This document shows, piece by piece, positions 54,322 to 62,976 of a DNA stretch of 64,000 nt; positions within the stretch are counted from its first letter, which is position 1; each line of letters starts with the position of its first letter. The stretch spans positions 1-64,000 of the forward strand of contig JADGCV010000001.1 in assembly GCA_015228815.1 (NCBI GenBank), given 5' to 3'. The position numbers and the translations under genes are program-made. This DNA comes from Magnetococcales bacterium. Lineage in GTDB: Bacteria; Pseudomonadota; Magnetococcia; Magnetococcales; UBA8363. The notes below the pieces were generated by a model. The model saw only the letters and a list, made by a program, of their open reading frames with translations. It was not told the DNA's origin and made no database searches.

Positions 54322-55998
54322 CTACATTTCCATGACCAGGGGAATGACCGCCGGTCTGCGACCCAGTTTCTTCTTGAAGAAGCGGCGCACGGCCCGTTGC
54401 GCCAGTTCCAAAGGTCCCGCCCCTTCGTCCTCGGCGAAATCCATCCCCTGGGGGCCAAGGCGAAGGGCCTCCTCGACCGCCTCCTTGGCCTGTTCCAGGA
54501 GAAGACGGTTGTCTTCCTCGTAGACGACGCCCCGGGTCAGGAGTTCCGGGCGTTGCAAAATGGCGCCGGTACTTTTTTCGACGACCAGCACCACGACCAC
54601 CAGTCCGTCTTCCGACAGGTGGCGCCGGTCTCTGAGGACGATGTCGCTGATGTCGCCGATTCCCTTGCCATCGACGAAGACACGTCCCGAGGGAACCAAT
54701 CCCTCCTGGCGCATTCCCGCGGCATCGATGACGATCCTGTGGCCGTTTTCGACCACGAGGGCGTGTCCCGGGTCCACGCCCATCTGAATGGCCAGGTTGC
54801 GATGGTTGTGCAGGTGTCGTATTTCGCCGTGGATGGGAATGAAATACCGTGGCCGGGTCAGGGCGAGCATCAGCTTGAGGTCTTCCTGTGGCGCGTGGCC
54901 CGAGACATGGATTTCGGGAAGGTTCGCTTCGTGGATCACCCAGGCCCCCGAACGAAACATGCGATTGACCATGGCCCAGATGGTCTGTTCGTTGCCGGGG
55001 ATGAAACGGGAAGAGAGGACGACGGTATCTCCGGGTCGCAGGTCGATTTCGCGATGTTCGCCGTGGGCGATGCGCGACAGGGAGGAGTTGGGTTCTCCCT
55101 GACTGCCCGAAGAGAGGACCACCATCTCGCACCGTTGGTAATGCGCAAAGGAACGGACATCGAGGATCATGTCGTCCTCGACCTTGAGAAATCCAAGGGA
55201 ACGGGCGACATCGATGTTGGTCTGCATCGAACGTCCGCTGATGACGACCCGGCGTTCGACGGCGCGGGCGGCGTCGAAGACCTGTTGGATGCGCTGAATG
55301 TTGGAGGCGAAGGTGGCGACGACGATCAGCCCTTCCCTCTTGGTGAACACCTTGAGCAGGGCCTCCGCAACCACCTGTTCCGAAACGGTAGCGCCGCGAC
55401 GGTTGATGTTGGTCGAATCGGACAGAAGGGCCAGGACGCCGCTTTCGCCGTAGCGGGCGAAGGAATACAGGTCGGTGGGACGGCGATCGACCGGAGTATG
55501 GTCAATCTTGAAATCACCGGTGTGGATGATCGTCCCCAGGGGTGTTTTGATCGCCAGGGCGGAGGAATCGACAATGGAATGGGAAACCTGAATCATGCAC
55601 AGGTTGAAGGGACCGACCTGGAAGGGTTGACGGTTGCGGACCTCGATCAGGGTGGCCCGGTCCAGGAGGCGGTGTTCGCGAAACTTGACCCGAAGCAGTC
55701 CCAGGGTCATGGCACTGCCGTAGATGGGTCCTTCGATGTCGGGCCAGATGTAGGGCATGGCTCCGGTATGGTCTTCATGTCCGTGGGTCAGAACGAATCC
55801 GACAACCCGGTCACGGTTTTCGACGAGGAAGGAGACATCGGGGATGATGACATCGACGCCCGGCGTATCGCTGCCGGGAAAGGTCAGACCGCAATCGACG
55901 ATGAGCAGTTTGCCATCGCAGCCGTAGACCAGAAGGTTCATCCCGATTTCGCCCAGACCGCCAAGGGGAATGATTTCCAGGGATTGGGGATTTCCCAT
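54322..55998 (-). CDS. rnj: Ribonuclease J
   Basis: A 558-residue metallo-beta-lactamase/beta-CASP nuclease with both endo- and 5'-exonuclease activity in RNA processing. It begins LEIIPLGGLGEIGMN, has zinc motif THGHEDHTGA, IIHTGDFKID, and beta-CASP motifs (SGSQGEPNSSLSRI, VHVSGHAP-type ISVSGHAPQEDL). Length is normal. It sits between tatC (three bases) and ftsK (eight bases), so all are probably one transcript. Confidence 0.95.
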   Translation of the reverse strand: MGNPQSLEIIPLGGLGEIGMNLLVYGCDGKLLIVDCGLTFPGSDTPGVDVIIPDVSFLVENRDRVVGFVLTHGHEDHTGAMPYIWPDIEGPIYGSAMTLGLLRVKFREHRLLDRATLIEVRNRQPFQVGPFNLCMIQVSHSIVDSSALAIKTPLGTIIHTGDFKIDHTPVDRRPTDLYSFARYGESGVLALLSDSTNINRRGATVSEQVVAEALLKVFTKREGLIVVATFASNIQRIQQVFDAARAVERRVVISGRSMQTNIDVARSLGFLKVEDDMILDVRSFAHYQRCEMVVLSSGSQGEPNSSLSRIAHGEHREIDLRPGDTVVLSSRFIPGNEQTIWAMVNRMFRSGAWVIHEANLPEIHVSGHAPQEDLKLMLALTRPRYFIPIHGEIRHLHNHRNLAIQMGVDPGHALVVENGHRIVIDAAGMRQEGLVPSGRVFVDGKGIGDISDIVLRDRRHLSEDGLVVVVLVVEKSTGAILQRPELLTRGVVYEEDNRLLLEQAKEAVEEALRLGPQGMDFAEDEGAGPLELAQRAVRRFFKKKLGRRPAVIPLVMEM

Positions 55999-56001
55999 GG
56001 A

Positions 56002-56757
56002 TCAATCCTCCCCCAACGATTCGGCAACGGCCCGTTTTTTTTCAAGGTGCCGTCCGAGTATGATGGAAATCTCATAAAGAAGAAGAATGGGGATGGCAAG
56101 CATGATTTGGGAAAAGGGATCGGGAGGGGTGAGGATGCCACCGGCGATGAAGGCGAAGACGATGAAATATTTTCGCTTGGCCACCAGGGCTGTCGTGCTG
56201 ACCGTCCCCGCCTTGATCAACAGCAGGATGGCCACCGGCAGTTCGAACACGAGCCCGAACGAAAAAATCATGGTCATGACGAGGCTCAGATATTCCTTGA
56301 GGGAGGGAAGGGCCTCGATTCCGGGAGAAGCGAAACTGAGAAAAAATTTGAACGCCAGTGGAAACACAAAATAATAGGCCAAACCGCCACCTATGAAAAA
56401 CAGGATCGGGGTGATGACGAGAAACGGCATGAAAAATTGTTTTTCGTGTTTGTACAGACCCGGGGCGACAAAGAGCCAGACCTGGGAAAGAATGACCGGG
56501 ATCGCCAGAAACAGTCCGGCGTAGAAGGAAACCTTCATGTAGGTGAAGAAAGCTTCGTGGAGTCCGGTATAGATCATTTTCGCGTCGGGACCGATGATCT
56601 GGCGCAGCGGGGCGACAAGGAACGCGAAAACATCCTCGGCAAAGGAATAACAAAGAATGAACCCCACAAGAATCGCGAGCACCGAGTTGGCAATTCGGCG
56701 CCTGAGTTCGATCAGATGATCAAGAAGGGGGGCCTTGTCATCGAATTCCTGGGTCAT
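56002..56757 (-). CDS. tatC: Sec-independent protein translocase TatC
   Basis: The 251-residue protein with six transmembrane helices is the receptor for twin-arginine signal peptides. It begins PLLDHLIELRRRIANSVLAI and shows YTGLHEAFFTYMKVSFYAGLF, which includes the conserved E-region, and LSLVMTMIFSFGLVFELPVAIL. The start overlaps tatB by ATGA. Confidence 0.97.
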   Translation of the reverse strand: MTQEFDDKAPLLDHLIELRRRIANSVLAILVGFILCYSFAEDVFAFLVAPLRQIIGPDAKMIYTGLHEAFFTYMKVSFYAGLFLAIPVILSQVWLFVAPGLYKHEKQFFMPFLVITPILFFIGGGLAYYFVFPLAFKFFLSFASPGIEALPSLKEYLSLVMTMIFSFGLVFELPVAILLLIKAGTVSTTALVAKRKYFIVFAFIAGGILTPPDPFSQIMLAIPILLLYEISIILGRHLEKKRAVAESLGED

Positions 56758-57077
56758 GGCGTGGTTGCGGTGTCGTTTTTGGTGGACTCGGAACGGGCAT
56801 CGGCAGTGGGGATGGTCCCCCCGGACAGGGGTCTTGCCGAGGTCTCGCCGGTGACCCTGGGCAGGGAAGGTTCATCGGGTGGGACGGAAGGCCTTGGGGG
56901 ATGTCTGCGTTCGAATTCTTCAAGGTTGATGCTGTCCCGCACTTCGGCGACGACGCGCTGCACCTGACGCAGCCCCTTGGCCAGGGATCGGGCGACCTCG
57001 GGAAGGCTCTCGGGTCCGATCACGAGCAGGGCGACGACAACGACGACAAGAATTTCGATCCAACCCATACCCAGCAT
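56754..57077 (-). CDS. tatB: Sec-independent protein translocase TatB
   Basis: The 107-residue protein has one N-terminal helix (GWIEILVVVVVALLVIGPESLP) containing the TatB-typical Glu and Gly-Pro hinge. An amphipathic helix (EVARSLAKGLRQVQRVVAEVRDS) and a Pro/Ser-rich disordered tail follow. It works with TatC in substrate binding. It lies 28 bases after tatA. Confidence 0.94.
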   Translation of the reverse strand: MLGMGWIEILVVVVVALLVIGPESLPEVARSLAKGLRQVQRVVAEVRDSINLEEFERRHPPRPSVPPDEPSLPRVTGETSARPLSGGTIPTADARSESTKNDTATTP

Positions 57078-57105
57078 GGCCCAACTCCGTCAGGTGGCGA
57101 CCGTC

Positions 57106-57327
57106 TCAGGCGTTTTCCTTCTTGGAGACGACTTCCGCCTCGACCAGTTTGCCGGGGGCGTTCGCGGGAGTCCCTTCGACAAGTTCCTCCTTTTCGTTCA
57201 TGGCGTCCTTGAAACTCTTGACCCCTTTGCCCAAATCCTTCATCACCTTGGGAAGCTTGCCGGCGCCGAAAACGACGAGGACGATCACCAGAATGATGAT
57301 CAGTTCCGAAGTACCCAATCCGAACAT
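57106..57327 (-). CDS. tatA: Sec-independent protein translocase TatA
   Basis: The 73-residue pore-forming subunit starts at MFGLGTSELIIIL with AAGGAG upstream. The membrane helix is followed by the FGAGKLP hinge and amphipathic helix KVMKDLGKGVKSFKDAM, standard for TatA. First gene of tatABC-rnj-ftsK. The Tat substrate carbonic anhydrase is encoded close by at 58969. Confidence 0.95.
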   Translation of the reverse strand: MFGLGTSELIIILVIVLVVFGAGKLPKVMKDLGKGVKSFKDAMNEKEELVEGTPANAPGKLVEAEVVSKKENA

Positions 57328-57530
57328 GTCCGTAAACTCCTTGCTCGTTGATCCGTCACTTAGGCGACCGGAACCTGGTGTGATGTGACCGGTCCGAAAC
57401 GCGAAGAGAACAAGATTACAATAATGGCATCCAAGACGCAAACCCGATATGCGATAAAAATGTCGCCCCGAGGGAACGTGATCGATGGAATTGGGATTCT
57501 GGATGCCGTGGAAGGCGGGAGACGCAAAAA

Positions 57531-58358
57531 ATGCCGGAGCTGCCGGAGGTGGAAACCGTTCGCCGGGGATTGTGGCAAGCCCTTGCCGGGGTACGGATCA
57601 TGGATGTCGTGGTCCGGAGGACGGACCTGCGTTGGCCGGTGGCCGGGGCGTTGTTGCACGGGGTTTTGCCGGGGCAACGGATCGAGGGGATGGACCGGAG
57701 GGGAAAGGTGTTGCTGTTGCGAACGGCGGCGGGGACTGTCCTGATCCATTTGGGGATGAGTGGTGTTTTACGGGTGGTGTCGGATGGGGTGGTTCCGGGT
57801 CGGCATGATCATGTCGATTTTGTGTTGGAAGGGAGATTGGTTCTGCGTTTGACCGATTCACGGCGTTTTGGAGCGGTCCTTTGGGGAGGAAGCGATCCTT
57901 TGCGGCATGAGCTTGTTTCCCGTTTGGGACCCGAACCGTTGGCGGAAGAATTTGACGGATCGGCGCTTCATGCCCGGATCCGAATGATGCGGCGGGCGAT
58001 CAAGATGGCCTTGATGGATGGCCGGGTGGTGGCGGGAATCGGCAACATTTATGCGGTCGAATCCCTGTTCCGGGCGGGTATCCATCCAGCGACTCAGGCG
58101 GCCTCGTTGCGTTTGGAGACGTGTAGCATTTTGGTGTCGGCGATCAAGGATCGCTTGACCGCGGCCATTCGGCAGGGGGGGACGACCTTGCGTGATTTTC
58201 GTCGGAGTGATGGCCGACCGGGATATTTTCAACAATCATTGTTGGTGTATGGCCGTGAGGGAGCATGTTGCCGGGAATGTGGCGGTGTCATTTCTTCCTT
58301 GCGTCTGGGGGGTCGTGCCAGCCCTTTTTGTCCGTGCTGTCAGCCCCCCGCGCGATGA
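57531..58358 (+). CDS. mutM: Formamidopyrimidine-DNA glycosylase
   Basis: MutM excises oxidised purines such as 8-oxoguanine. The 275-residue protein keeps the catalytic N-terminal PELPEVETVRRGL (Pro1-Glu2 after Met removal) and the lysine loop GMDRRGKVLLLR. It also has DSRRFGAV, GIGNIYAVESLFRAGIHP and a C-terminal zinc finger with paired cysteines (CCRECG, CPCC). It is divergent from tatA. Confidence 0.96.
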   Translation: MPELPEVETVRRGLWQALAGVRIMDVVVRRTDLRWPVAGALLHGVLPGQRIEGMDRRGKVLLLRTAAGTVLIHLGMSGVLRVVSDGVVPGRHDHVDFVLEGRLVLRLTDSRRFGAVLWGGSDPLRHELVSRLGPEPLAEEFDGSALHARIRMMRRAIKMALMDGRVVAGIGNIYAVESLFRAGIHPATQAASLRLETCSILVSAIKDRLTAAIRQGGTTLRDFRRSDGRPGYFQQSLLVYGREGACCRECGGVISSLRLGGRASPFCPCCQPPAR

Positions 58359-58376
58359 TATTGCGGGTGGCTCGAC

Positions 58377-58673
58377 TCAGGTAATCTTGAAAAGGCGATC
58401 GAAGTTGGCCACCTTCAACAACCGTTCGACCATCGACTTGCAGTTGATGATCCGGACATCGGCCTTGTCGGCCCCGGCGTATTCACGCAGCAACAGAAGC
58501 ATCCCCAGGGCCGAACTGTCGAGGTATTCAACCCTTTTCATATCGATGACGAAGGCGCTGTTGGGCTTGCATTTGGAGTAGGCGTCGCGAAAATCGCGGT
58601 GAATTTCAAAATTGAACCGTTCATCAAGAGACAGGGTGGCGATGCGGCCTTCGATCTGGACACTGATGGACAT
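58377..58673 (-). CDS. STAS-domain anti-anti-sigma-factor-like protein
   Basis: This 98-residue cytosolic protein is a stand-alone STAS domain. MKRVEYLDSSALGMLLLLREY carries the conserved serine that kinases phosphorylate, and RIINCKSMVERLLKVANFDRLF matches the C-terminal helices. It probably acts in a partner-switching pathway with an anti-sigma kinase or phosphatase encoded elsewhere. AGAGGA precedes the ATG. It is convergent with mutM. Confidence 0.9.
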   Translation of the reverse strand: MSISVQIEGRIATLSLDERFNFEIHRDFRDAYSKCKPNSAFVIDMKRVEYLDSSALGMLLLLREYAGADKADVRIINCKSMVERLLKVANFDRLFKIT

Positions 58674-58968
58674 GGATCCTCTTTCGGGTTCATCGTCATG
58701 GCATGGTTACAGTCTCGCGCAGAGGCTAATGCAAAGCGCCATGAAAAGCACTGACAAATGTATCCAGGAAAGGTTCCAGAGGGTTGTTCAAGGAATTCCC
58801 ATGGCCCCTGGTCCGGGATTGCGCCACATCGAGAAATGGAAATCAGGTCCAGGTTCGTTCGGAAGCCGAGGAAGGCTGCTGACCGGCGGCGGAGAAAAAT
58901 GGTAGCATGCACGGAAGAAAATCGATGTGCTGATCCATGGACATTTCACAGATTGAGGAGTGATCGAC

Positions 58969-59673
58969 GTGACTCATATTGAACCAATGCGGCGGCAGAT
59001 GATCAAAGGCTTGGCTCTGGGAATGGGGGTGCTTGCCCTTCCCAGGATTCCCTGGGCAAGCGGTTCGGGACATGCCCAGGCCCCCTCCATGACCCCGGAT
59101 CAGGCATTGCAGTTGCTCAAGGAAGGACACCAGCGATTCCTCGAAGGAAAACCGGAACGCCCGAATCTGTCACCCGAACGCATCGCCGACACCTTCAAGA
59201 ATGGTCAGCATCCATTCGTCACCATCATTTCCTGTTCCGATTCGCGGGTCCCGGTCGAACATATTTTCGATCGCGGCATCGGTGATTTGTTTGTCATCCG
59301 GGTCGCCGGCAACGTCGCCGATACCGATGAGATCGGGACCACCGAATATGGCGCGGGACACCTGATGACCCCGCTCATTCTGGTCCTCGGGCATACCCGT
59401 TGCGGAGCGGTGACCGCCGTCGTCAAAGGGGACAAGGTCGGCGGCAGCATCCCCAAACTGGTGGACAACATCATTCCCGCCGTCCATCGTTCCAGGGACA
59501 AGGGGTTGGCGGGGGATGAACTCATTGTCGATGCCATCCGTGAAAACGTCCATCAAAGCATTTTCGATCTTTCGACCGGCAGCGAGGAACTCAAGCATCT
59601 GACCAAGGAGAACAAGGTCAACATTGTCGGCGCCGTTTATCATGTCGAAGATGGCACGATCGAATGGCTTTGA
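58969..59673 (+). CDS. Tat-exported beta-carbonic anhydrase
   Basis: A 234-residue zinc enzyme interconverting CO2 and bicarbonate. The N-terminus has a twin-arginine signal (MRRQMIKGLALGMGVLALP, cleaved near GHAQA). The zinc ligands are CSDSRVP (Cys, Asp-Arg) and LGHTRCGAV (His, Cys), all intact. GTG 58969 is chosen with GAGGAG eight bases upstream; GTG 58960 overlaps that site and is less likely. Export through the nearby TatABC machinery places it in the periplasm. Confidence 0.92.
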   Translation: MTHIEPMRRQMIKGLALGMGVLALPRIPWASGSGHAQAPSMTPDQALQLLKEGHQRFLEGKPERPNLSPERIADTFKNGQHPFVTIISCSDSRVPVEHIFDRGIGDLFVIRVAGNVADTDEIGTTEYGAGHLMTPLILVLGHTRCGAVTAVVKGDKVGGSIPKLVDNIIPAVHRSRDKGLAGDELIVDAIRENVHQSIFDLSTGSEELKHLTKENKVNIVGAVYHVEDGTIEWL

Positions 59674-59737
59674 TTCCCCGACAGCAATGACATCCGGGGC
59701 GGAGGATCCGCAACCGTTCATACCCCCATTGACAAGC

Positions 59738-59810
59738 GTCATCCCCTGCTACAACGGGGATCCAGGGAGGCTGAAGCACATCCTAGATTCCTGCTGTAGC
59801 AGGGAATGAC
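59738..59810. repeat. REP-like imperfect inverted repeat
   Basis: Left arm GTCATCCCCTGCTACAACGG (from 59738) pairs imperfectly with a right arm ending at 59810 whose reverse complement reads GTCATTCCCTGCTACAGCAGG. Arms are about 28 bases with a ~16-base spacer. The sequence family matches the palindrome at 29473. It lies between the convergent carbonic anhydrase and brnA genes. Nothing else is seen in 59674-59876. Confidence 0.75.
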
Positions 59811-59876
59811 GGGGTCTGAACGGTTACCGTGGATGACAGTGCATGGAATTGGATTTCCTGCCGCAGTGGTTGAAAG

Positions 59877-60158
59877 TTATCGGTGCGACGCCACCCATTC
59901 CCGAAGCGCCTCATCCATGCGGGTTTGCCATCCAGTCCCAGTGGATCGGAAGAATTCAACAACCTCCGGGGAATATCGTACAGATAATAAAACTTTCTTA
60001 TCTGGGTTGACGGGTCTGCCGCGCAACGGGCGCATGGTCATGATTTCTTCAGTGGTTGGTTCATAGGTGTCCGGGTCTGCGGCAATGCCACATGCAATGG
60101 CCTTCTCTTCTTCAGGACTGGGAAGGATAAAGCCCGAGAGTTTCTCTGGTATTGACAT
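59877..60158 (-). CDS. brnA: BrnA-family antitoxin
   Basis: The 93-residue antitoxin ends in the BrnA signature, GRPVNPDKKVLLSVRYSPEVVEFFRSTGTGWQTRMDEALREWV, which forms a ribbon-helix-helix-like DNA- and toxin-binding domain. It neutralises BrnT and autoregulates the operon in the known systems. The start overlaps the 3' end of the brnT remnant by 47 bases, typical of brnTA. Confidence 0.88.
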   Translation of the reverse strand: MSIPEKLSGFILPSPEEEKAIACGIAADPDTYEPTTEEIMTMRPLRGRPVNPDKKVLLSVRYSPEVVEFFRSTGTGWQTRMDEALREWVASHR

Positions 60159-60409
60159 AGTCTTTGATCTCTCGTCTATTCGCTCTTCGCAAACTGATCA
60201 TTCTTCGGGTGTCATCCCGATCCACAAAAACGACACAGAATACCCGATTTCCTATAGGCGCAAAGGCGATTGCGTGTTTCCCCATAGTCGCGTCGGCGAT
60301 CTTCGGAAACGATGGCATGTTCCCAATCGATTCTCTGCGCTGCATTCAGAGATTCACCATGTTTGTCCTGGTTGGCAGAGTCCTTGGCACTGTCAAATTT
60401 AATTTTCAC
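60112..60409 (-). pseudogene. brnT: BrnT-family ribonuclease toxin, frameshifted
   Basis: The N-terminal part (60409 to about 60275) reads MKIKFDSAKDSANQDKHGESLNAAQRIDWE and DRRRDYGETR, the BrnT opening. The C-terminal part (to 60112) continues in another frame as AFAPIGNRVFCVVFVDRDD and MISLRRANRREIKDYV. The frame is lost around 60270-60290. Read in one frame the product stops early at 65 residues, without the C-terminal active-site region. Either the toxin is inactivated (one-base insertion or two-base deletion) or the assembly has an error here. Confidence 0.82.
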
Positions 60410-60539
60410 AATTACCTCTATTAAATTCTTTTATCAGGCTAAATTCAATATATGTTCAATATATAGCATTATTGTAGCTACATAAAATCTGTCTGTCAAT
60501 ACTTTTCCGCGAGCAACGGGGACTGTGGATTTGGTTTCG

Positions 60540-61430
60540 TCAGTCTTTTCGGGCATGAATTTTTCGTTGATAGAGGGCGTGAATCAACCCGTCCGACAAA
60601 CCGATCTGGGGGACAAAAATTTGCTGAATGTTGGCCCAGGTCATGATGGTGGTGAAAATCTGTCCCGCGGGGACGATGACATCGGCCCGGTCCGGTTTGA
60701 GTCCCAGTTTGAGCATCCGTTCCTCGATACTCAATTGCGACAGCTCGTTATGGATCACCTGAATCCGTTTCAGGGTGGCGGGCTTGTCGAATTTGTGACT
60801 GATGAGGGAAAACAGTTTGTTGATATTGCCCCCGGAACCGATGGCGGAAATGGCGGTCAGTGGATGACAGTGCATGTCGATCCATTCTTTCATGTGAAGC
60901 CATCGCTTTTCCGGCACCAACCCTTCCTTGATGCGAATCGTCCCAATCTTGAATGATCGCGAGGCTTTGAGCTGGCCATCCTGATACAGCGACAATTCGG
61001 TACTTCCACCACCGACATCGATGTAGAGAAAATTGCCGATGAGAAAACGGCCATCGAGACGATTGAGGGCGATGAATTCCGCCTCTCTGGAACCATCGAT
61101 GATCTGGATGTCGAGACCGGTCTCGCGGTGGACCTGTTTGACCAGCTCCGGCCCGTTTTCCGCCGTGCGCATGGCCGAGGTGGCACAGGCCAGATAATCA
61201 TCCACATGGCAGGCGGACATCAACGATTTGAAGGCCGCCATGGCATGCAGAAAATCCCGGGCTTTCTCCCTGGAAATCACTCCGCGGATAAAGGCATCCT
61301 CTCCCAGCCGTACCGGAACCCGGTAAAGATCCGCCTTGCGAATGAGCGGCTTCCACGAGCCGACCTCGAACACGTTCGACACCAAAAGGCGAACCGCATT
61401 CGATCCGCAGTCGATGGCAGCGAGTTTCAT
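60540..61430 (-). CDS. Ppx/GppA-family exopolyphosphatase / pppGpp phosphatase
   Basis: The 296-residue actin-like ATPase-fold phosphatase begins KLAAIDCGSNAVRLLV and has LACATSAMRTAENG, IDVGGGSTELSL and IGSGGNINKL. Members hydrolyse polyphosphate or pppGpp. It is the short form without the C-terminal HD domain, so the exact substrate is open. Confidence 0.92.
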   Translation of the reverse strand: MKLAAIDCGSNAVRLLVSNVFEVGSWKPLIRKADLYRVPVRLGEDAFIRGVISREKARDFLHAMAAFKSLMSACHVDDYLACATSAMRTAENGPELVKQVHRETGLDIQIIDGSREAEFIALNRLDGRFLIGNFLYIDVGGGSTELSLYQDGQLKASRSFKIGTIRIKEGLVPEKRWLHMKEWIDMHCHPLTAISAIGSGGNINKLFSLISHKFDKPATLKRIQVIHNELSQLSIEERMLKLGLKPDRADVIVPAGQIFTTIMTWANIQQIFVPQIGLSDGLIHALYQRKIHARKD

Positions 61431-61489
61431 GGATCGTCCACCTGTACGATCAGGTGACAGGCCCGAGGGGGCCTGTCATCAATGAAGAA

Positions 61490-61681
61490 TTATTCCATCC
61501 ATACCGGATTGACCACGGCTTTCAAACGAAAATGATGCTGTTCTTTGACCATGGTCCTCGGGGTGGGAATCCTCTGTTCCTGGACCTGATAATCATCCTT
61601 GCCATCAAAATAGATCAGCCAGCTCTTCAGTGTCCGGGAGGCCATCTCTCTGGCAGTGACAACCGCCTCGTTGTAGGTCAT
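61490..61681 (-). CDS. Small hypothetical protein
   Basis: The frame encodes 63 residues starting at MTYNEAVVTAREMA, with AGGAG eight bases upstream. The sequence is mixed, with a short helical N-terminus and a C-terminal QHHFRLKAVVNPVWME. No family is recognised. The good ribosome site and balanced composition support a real gene. Confidence 0.55.
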   Translation of the reverse strand: MTYNEAVVTAREMASRTLKSWLIYFDGKDDYQVQEQRIPTPRTMVKEQHHFRLKAVVNPVWME

Positions 61682-61946
61682 GAACGCGCTCCTATGACAT
61701 CGACTCGGGACACGAAATCCCGAGGGCAAAACAAACGCTGAAGTTTGCCTCAAAAACGGATTGATGACAAGCCATGAAAAATTTTGTCTATGGAGAAGAT
61801 CGCACGCTCCAGTCTACCCCATCAAATTCGATGATGGAATGGGTATGGGAAGGGTCGATGCTGTTCAAGACCCATCCCATGACACTTATTTTCTGGGGCG
61901 CCCGTCCGTCCGGTCGATCATTGATGGTCGCGACGGATGGTATCGG
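61682..61946. other. Intergenic region, no supported gene
   Basis: A 68-codon plus-strand frame (61774-61980) crosses this stretch but lacks a ribosome site and overlaps the end of the Mor-family gene. No repeats or RNA signatures are seen. Confidence 0.5.
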
Positions 61947-62321
61947 TCAATTGGACGAGGTTCCCGCAAGAATGGAATAGATGCGGCGTTCGGTCAGGGC
62001 ATAGGAACGGGCAAGGTCTGCAACGCGCACCCCGTTATTGTATTTGGCGACAATTTCCCTGTTGCGCAAATTGCGCAGGGCAGGTGCGCCACGGACAACC
62101 GTCAGACTTTCACCACCAAAGCGGCGACTCAGTTGTCGGGCCGCCTTCAATCCAAGCAGATTGGCCAGACGATGCTGGGCGCTGATTCTTTTGGGAACGA
62201 AAATGCGTGTACCTCCGCAATTTGTTACCAATTTCAAGGTATTCTCCAAGCCGATGGCCTCGCGGATTTCCTTGAGCGATTCGGGAAAACGGGCATAAAA
62301 CAGGGGATGTGGCATGTTCAT
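61947..62321 (-). CDS. Mor-family transcriptional activator
   Basis: The 124-residue protein resembles Mu Mor, the phage middle-operon activator, in size (129 in Mu) and pattern. A dimerisation half (YARFPESLKEIREAIGLENTLKLVTNCGGTRIFVPK) precedes a C-terminal helix-turn-helix (REIVAKYNNGVRVADLARSYALTERRIYSIL). ATG 62321 has AAGGA eight bases upstream; 62330, overlapping the previous stop, is also possible. The context suggests a Mu-like prophage remnant or a domesticated regulator. Confidence 0.85.
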   Translation of the reverse strand: MNMPHPLFYARFPESLKEIREAIGLENTLKLVTNCGGTRIFVPKRISAQHRLANLLGLKAARQLSRRFGGESLTVVRGAPALRNLRNREIVAKYNNGVRVADLARSYALTERRIYSILAGTSSN

Positions 62322-62326
62322 GGGAG

Positions 62327-62602
62327 TCATCCTTCTTCGGTTACGGCCTTGTTGTTGTGTTCTACGCTGGATTGCCTTGTTTTTCTCGCCAGGGCCTCGA
62401 CAAGAAGGCGAAGGCGTTGGCGGCGGGGTTCGGAAAAGGCGAAGGCTGCCTGGCGAATGTTCCGAATGCTGTGTTCCATATCGTTCTCGATGGCGTGAAG
62501 GCTGTTGCAAAGGGCGAAGATTTCTCCCAGAAGCGTCTGGACTTCCGGTCCGAAATGACCAAAAGGTTCGCATCGGTCGGGATGAAGAGTGCGGTATACC
62601 AT
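62327..62602 (-). CDS. Hypothetical protein upstream of the Mor-family gene
   Basis: The 91-residue helical protein starts at MVYRTLHPDRCEPFG with CAGGAG six bases upstream. Leu/Arg-rich helices (EVQTLLGEIFALCNSLHAIENDMEHSIRN, EPRRQRLRLLVEALARK) suggest a small DNA- or protein-binding factor, but no family is recognised. It is the first gene of a two-gene unit with Mor and begins 34 bases after an operator-like inverted repeat. Confidence 0.65.
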   Translation of the reverse strand: MVYRTLHPDRCEPFGHFGPEVQTLLGEIFALCNSLHAIENDMEHSIRNIRQAAFAFSEPRRQRLRLLVEALARKTRQSSVEHNNKAVTEEG

Positions 62603-62635
62603 GGCGGTCTCCTGGGGATGGGATTGTTTGAAAAA

Positions 62636-62652
62636 ACGAACGATGAGTTCGT
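62636..62652. promoter_or_regulatory. Operator-like inverted repeat 1
   Basis: ACGAAC-GATGA-GTTCGT is a perfect 6-bp inverted repeat with a five-base spacer, 34 bases upstream of the start at 62602. An identical half-site pair occurs at 62707-62723. Both lie between genes divergent from an S24-type repressor, so they are probable repressor binding sites. Confidence 0.72.
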
Positions 62653-62706
62653 AAAAAAATGCCAGAAGACGATTTTCTCGCAAAGAAGGGCATCAGTCAA
62701 CAAAAA

Positions 62707-62723
62707 ACGAACTAAAAGTTCGT
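62707..62723. promoter_or_regulatory. Operator-like inverted repeat 2
   Basis: ACGAAC-TAAAA-GTTCGT has the same half-sites and spacer length as the repeat at 62636-62652. The centre-to-centre distance is 71 bp, close to seven helical turns, so a repressor could occupy both sites on the same DNA face. The rest of 62603-62976 is AT-rich, with no other gene. Confidence 0.72.
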
Positions 62724-62976
62724 AAAAATAAATTTGAGTTTCGGTAATAGGGAATGTTAGACTGAAATAGTTCATCATTTATCGACAACGGTTCGGAAAT
62801 AATTCATGTCGGTCCGTTTCACCGTTGTTTCACTCGCGAGGCGTTGCCAATGACGAACCCATTCCAGATCGAAAGGCCCGGTCGTGCCGCCAACGACTCA
62901 TCGACCGGAGCGGATCAACCGGGATGGGACGCCACCGCTTCGATGTCTTGGAATGCCACAATTTCTGGAGCGTGAA

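Noticed and set aside
54397-56967. 856-codon plus-strand open frame
   Set aside because: It spans rnj, tatC and part of tatB in antisense and cannot be a real gene given three well-conserved genes on the other strand.
61774-61980. 68-codon plus-strand frame
   Set aside because: It has no ribosome site and overlaps the 3' end of the Mor-family gene; the protein looks random.
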